A DNA stretch of 5,965 nucleotides from Syntrophomonadaceae bacterium (lineage in GTDB: Bacteria > Bacillota > Dethiobacteria > DTU022 > UBA8154), in the NCBI GenBank assembly GCA_007122565.1, contig SKTJ01000164.1, forward strand, positions 1-5,965, given 5' to 3'. Position numbers and translations under genes: made by a program. Every line of letters starts with the position of its first letter. Position 1 is the stretch's first letter. Below are positions 4,654 to 5,965 of the stretch, one piece after another. Under the pieces are notes generated by a model. That model was not told the origin of the DNA and searched no databases. It worked only from the letters and a program-made list of their open reading frames with translations.

Positions 4654-5965
4654 TTAAAGCAGGTGTTGCCCGTCAAGCATTTTATTTTTAATATTTACGT
4701 TTTCTTTGGTTCCGGAAAATAACCGGTCAATGTGATGATTGAGTTTGGGGCTTGAAAAAATAACAACCCGATCATCAGGCAGCAAATAGTCATTTCCCCG
4801 GGGCAAAATAATATTTTCACCCCTTAATATGGCAGCAATCAAGATCCCTGAAGGTATCCCCGCATTTTGTAGTTTTTTATTGGCAACCCTGGCATCTTGA
4901 GGAATACTTAGCTCCATGAACTCCATTTTCCCCGCTTCCAAAAAAGAAAAAGAAAAAACATCTCCTTTGCGAATTAATCTTAAAATTTGAGCAGCAGTTA
5001 GTATTCTAGGGCTAATAATATGTTCAATGCCGAGATTTTCGAATAACGTGTAGTAGTCTTGATTAATCACTTCACAAATTGTCTTTTTCACACCAAAATG
5101 TTTCGCCAGCACGGAAGCCAGGATGTTGGTCCGATCATCGCCGGTAACCGCAACCATAATATCTACATTTTGAATTTCTTCTTGCCTTAAAAACGACAGG
5201 TCCGTGGCATCGCCTTGAAGAATTAGGGTCCTTGTTAACCGTGATGCAATGTTTTGGCAGCAGTCTGTGCTCTTTTCAATAATTTTGATGTTGATATTAT
5301 TTTTTTTGTTTGACTCCAGCATTTCAGCCAATTGGAATCCGATACGCCCTCCACCCAAAATTACTACATTTGAGGCCCTGGTTTCTTTTCTTTGCAGTAA
5401 CCACCCAATATCCGTTAACATTCCTCTCTGCCCTAGAATAAACAACTTATCGTTGGGCAAAACCACATCGTTCCCACCGGGTATAATAAATTCTCCATTA
5501 GGGCGTTCGATGGCTGCAATCATTGTATTTTTTGGAAACGGCACTTTATGAAGAGGCTGATTAACCAGCTTTGTCTTATTATCGACGACAACGCTGATCA
5601 TTTTAATACGGCCTTTTGCAAAATATTGCGTTTCCCTGATATCCGGCTCTCTTATGATCTTAGCAATTTCGTATGAAGCTACGCGTTCCGGGTTGATAAA
5701 GATATCAATTCCCAATTGATCGCTACTTAACACCGCTGCGCCCTCATAGTATTCAGGGTTGCGCACCCGGGCCACAGTAATTTCTACGTCATATTTTTTA
5801 GCCAGCATACAAGAAATAATATTGACTTCATCAACCTCAGTAACTGCAATAAGCATTTCTGCATTTTTTATGCCGGCTTCTTCCAATGACTTTGCACTGG
5901 CTCCATTACTACAGTTAACCATTACGTCCAACTCTTCATTCAGCCGTCGGGCTTTTTCCGGATCC
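4654..5965 (-). CDS. trkA: Trk system potassium transporter subunit TrkA, N-terminus cut by window edge
   Basis: Peripheral cytoplasmic subunit that binds NAD(H) and gates a TrkH/TrkG-type potassium channel. The frame is open to the right edge; 436 residues are visible, beginning DPEKARRLNEELDV. The family usually has some 450-460 residues, so about 30 are missing, including the first glycine-rich loop. Counting from the TTG (Leu) codon at 5931: the first RCK-N domain remainder runs to about 95 (AVTEVDEVN at 29-37), the first RCK-C is about 105-175, and the second RCK-N is about 188-305. That second domain has the dinucleotide loop GGGRIG (193-198), the acidic residue E219 expected at the end of the second strand, and GDATD (240-244). 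The second RCK-C is about 325-405. This duplicated plan is typical of TrkA and not of single-unit KtrA. The TTG at 5931 is not the true start, because the coding match continues upstream. The trkH partner is not in the window. The FliK-like gene follows 24 bases later. Confidence 0.95.
   Translation of the reverse strand, partial: DPEKARRLNEELDVMVNCSNGASAKSLEEAGIKNAEMLIAVTEVDEVNIISCMLAKKYDVEITVARVRNPEYYEGAAVLSSDQLGIDIFINPERVASYEIAKIIREPDIRETQYFAKGRIKMISVVVDNKTKLVNQPLHKVPFPKNTMIAAIERPNGEFIIPGGNDVVLPNDKLFILGQRGMLTDIGWLLQRKETRASNVVILGGGRIGFQLAEMLESNKKNNINIKIIEKSTDCCQNIASRLTRTLILQGDATDLSFLRQEEIQNVDIMVAVTGDDRTNILASVLAKHFGVKKTICEVINQDYYTLFENLGIEHIISPRILTAAQILRLIRKGDVFSFSFLEAGKMEFMELSIPQDARVANKKLQNAGIPSGILIAAILRGENIILPRGNDYLLPDDRVVIFSSPKLNHHIDRLFSGTKENVNIKNKMLDGQHLL

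Noticed and set aside
5249..5551. Plus-strand 100-codon frame
   Set aside because: Antisense to trkA across the second RCK-N domain; no independent support.
5960..5965. GGATCC at the extreme right edge
   Set aside because: A BamHI site here may mean a cloned-fragment end, but the trkA frame runs straight through it, so it gives no sign of a chimeric join and may be chance.

Overview
The window reads as ordinary chromosomal DNA of a low-to-moderate GC Gram-positive bacterium, most likely a Clostridia-class Firmicute of the Peptococcaceae/Desulfotomaculum kind. The evidence is strong GGAGG-type ribosome binding sites, U-tract hairpin terminators, GTG and TTG starts, a lipoprotein signal on the binding protein, and a free-standing FliK-like/FlhB-like gene pair of the sort found in Bacillus (ylqG-ylqH) and Clostridia. 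The taxonomic guess is inference. All six genes lie on the minus strand, so the window is read from right to left.

Right part (5965 to 3554): the end of trkA, the cytoplasmic NAD-binding gating subunit of a Trk/Ktr potassium transporter, is cut at its N-terminus by the window edge. It is followed 24 bases later by a protein with a FliK-C-like domain, then immediately by a small protein matching the FlhB C-terminal domain. A clear intrinsic terminator at 3554-3587 closes this unit.

Middle (3465 to 3022): a single small gene encodes a three-helix, holin-like membrane protein with a lysine-rich tail. It has its own strong ribosome binding site and its own terminator at 3022-3061.

Left part (2755 to 1): a TAXI-type TRAP transporter. 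A lipoprotein solute-binding subunit is followed, after a 90-base gap, by a fused DctQ-DctM permease that runs off the left edge. The permease reading frame is open from a TTG at 1612 to the window edge (537 codons). The gap holds a 14-bp near-perfect hairpin that ends four U residues before the permease ribosome binding site. This suggests that binding protein and permease are made in different amounts.

I see no mobile element, CRISPR array, rRNA or tRNA, and no clearly new multi-gene system. The points most worth a second look are the orphan FliK-like/FlhB-like pair, the hairpin and start-site arrangement ahead of the permease, and the holin-like protein with its basic tail.
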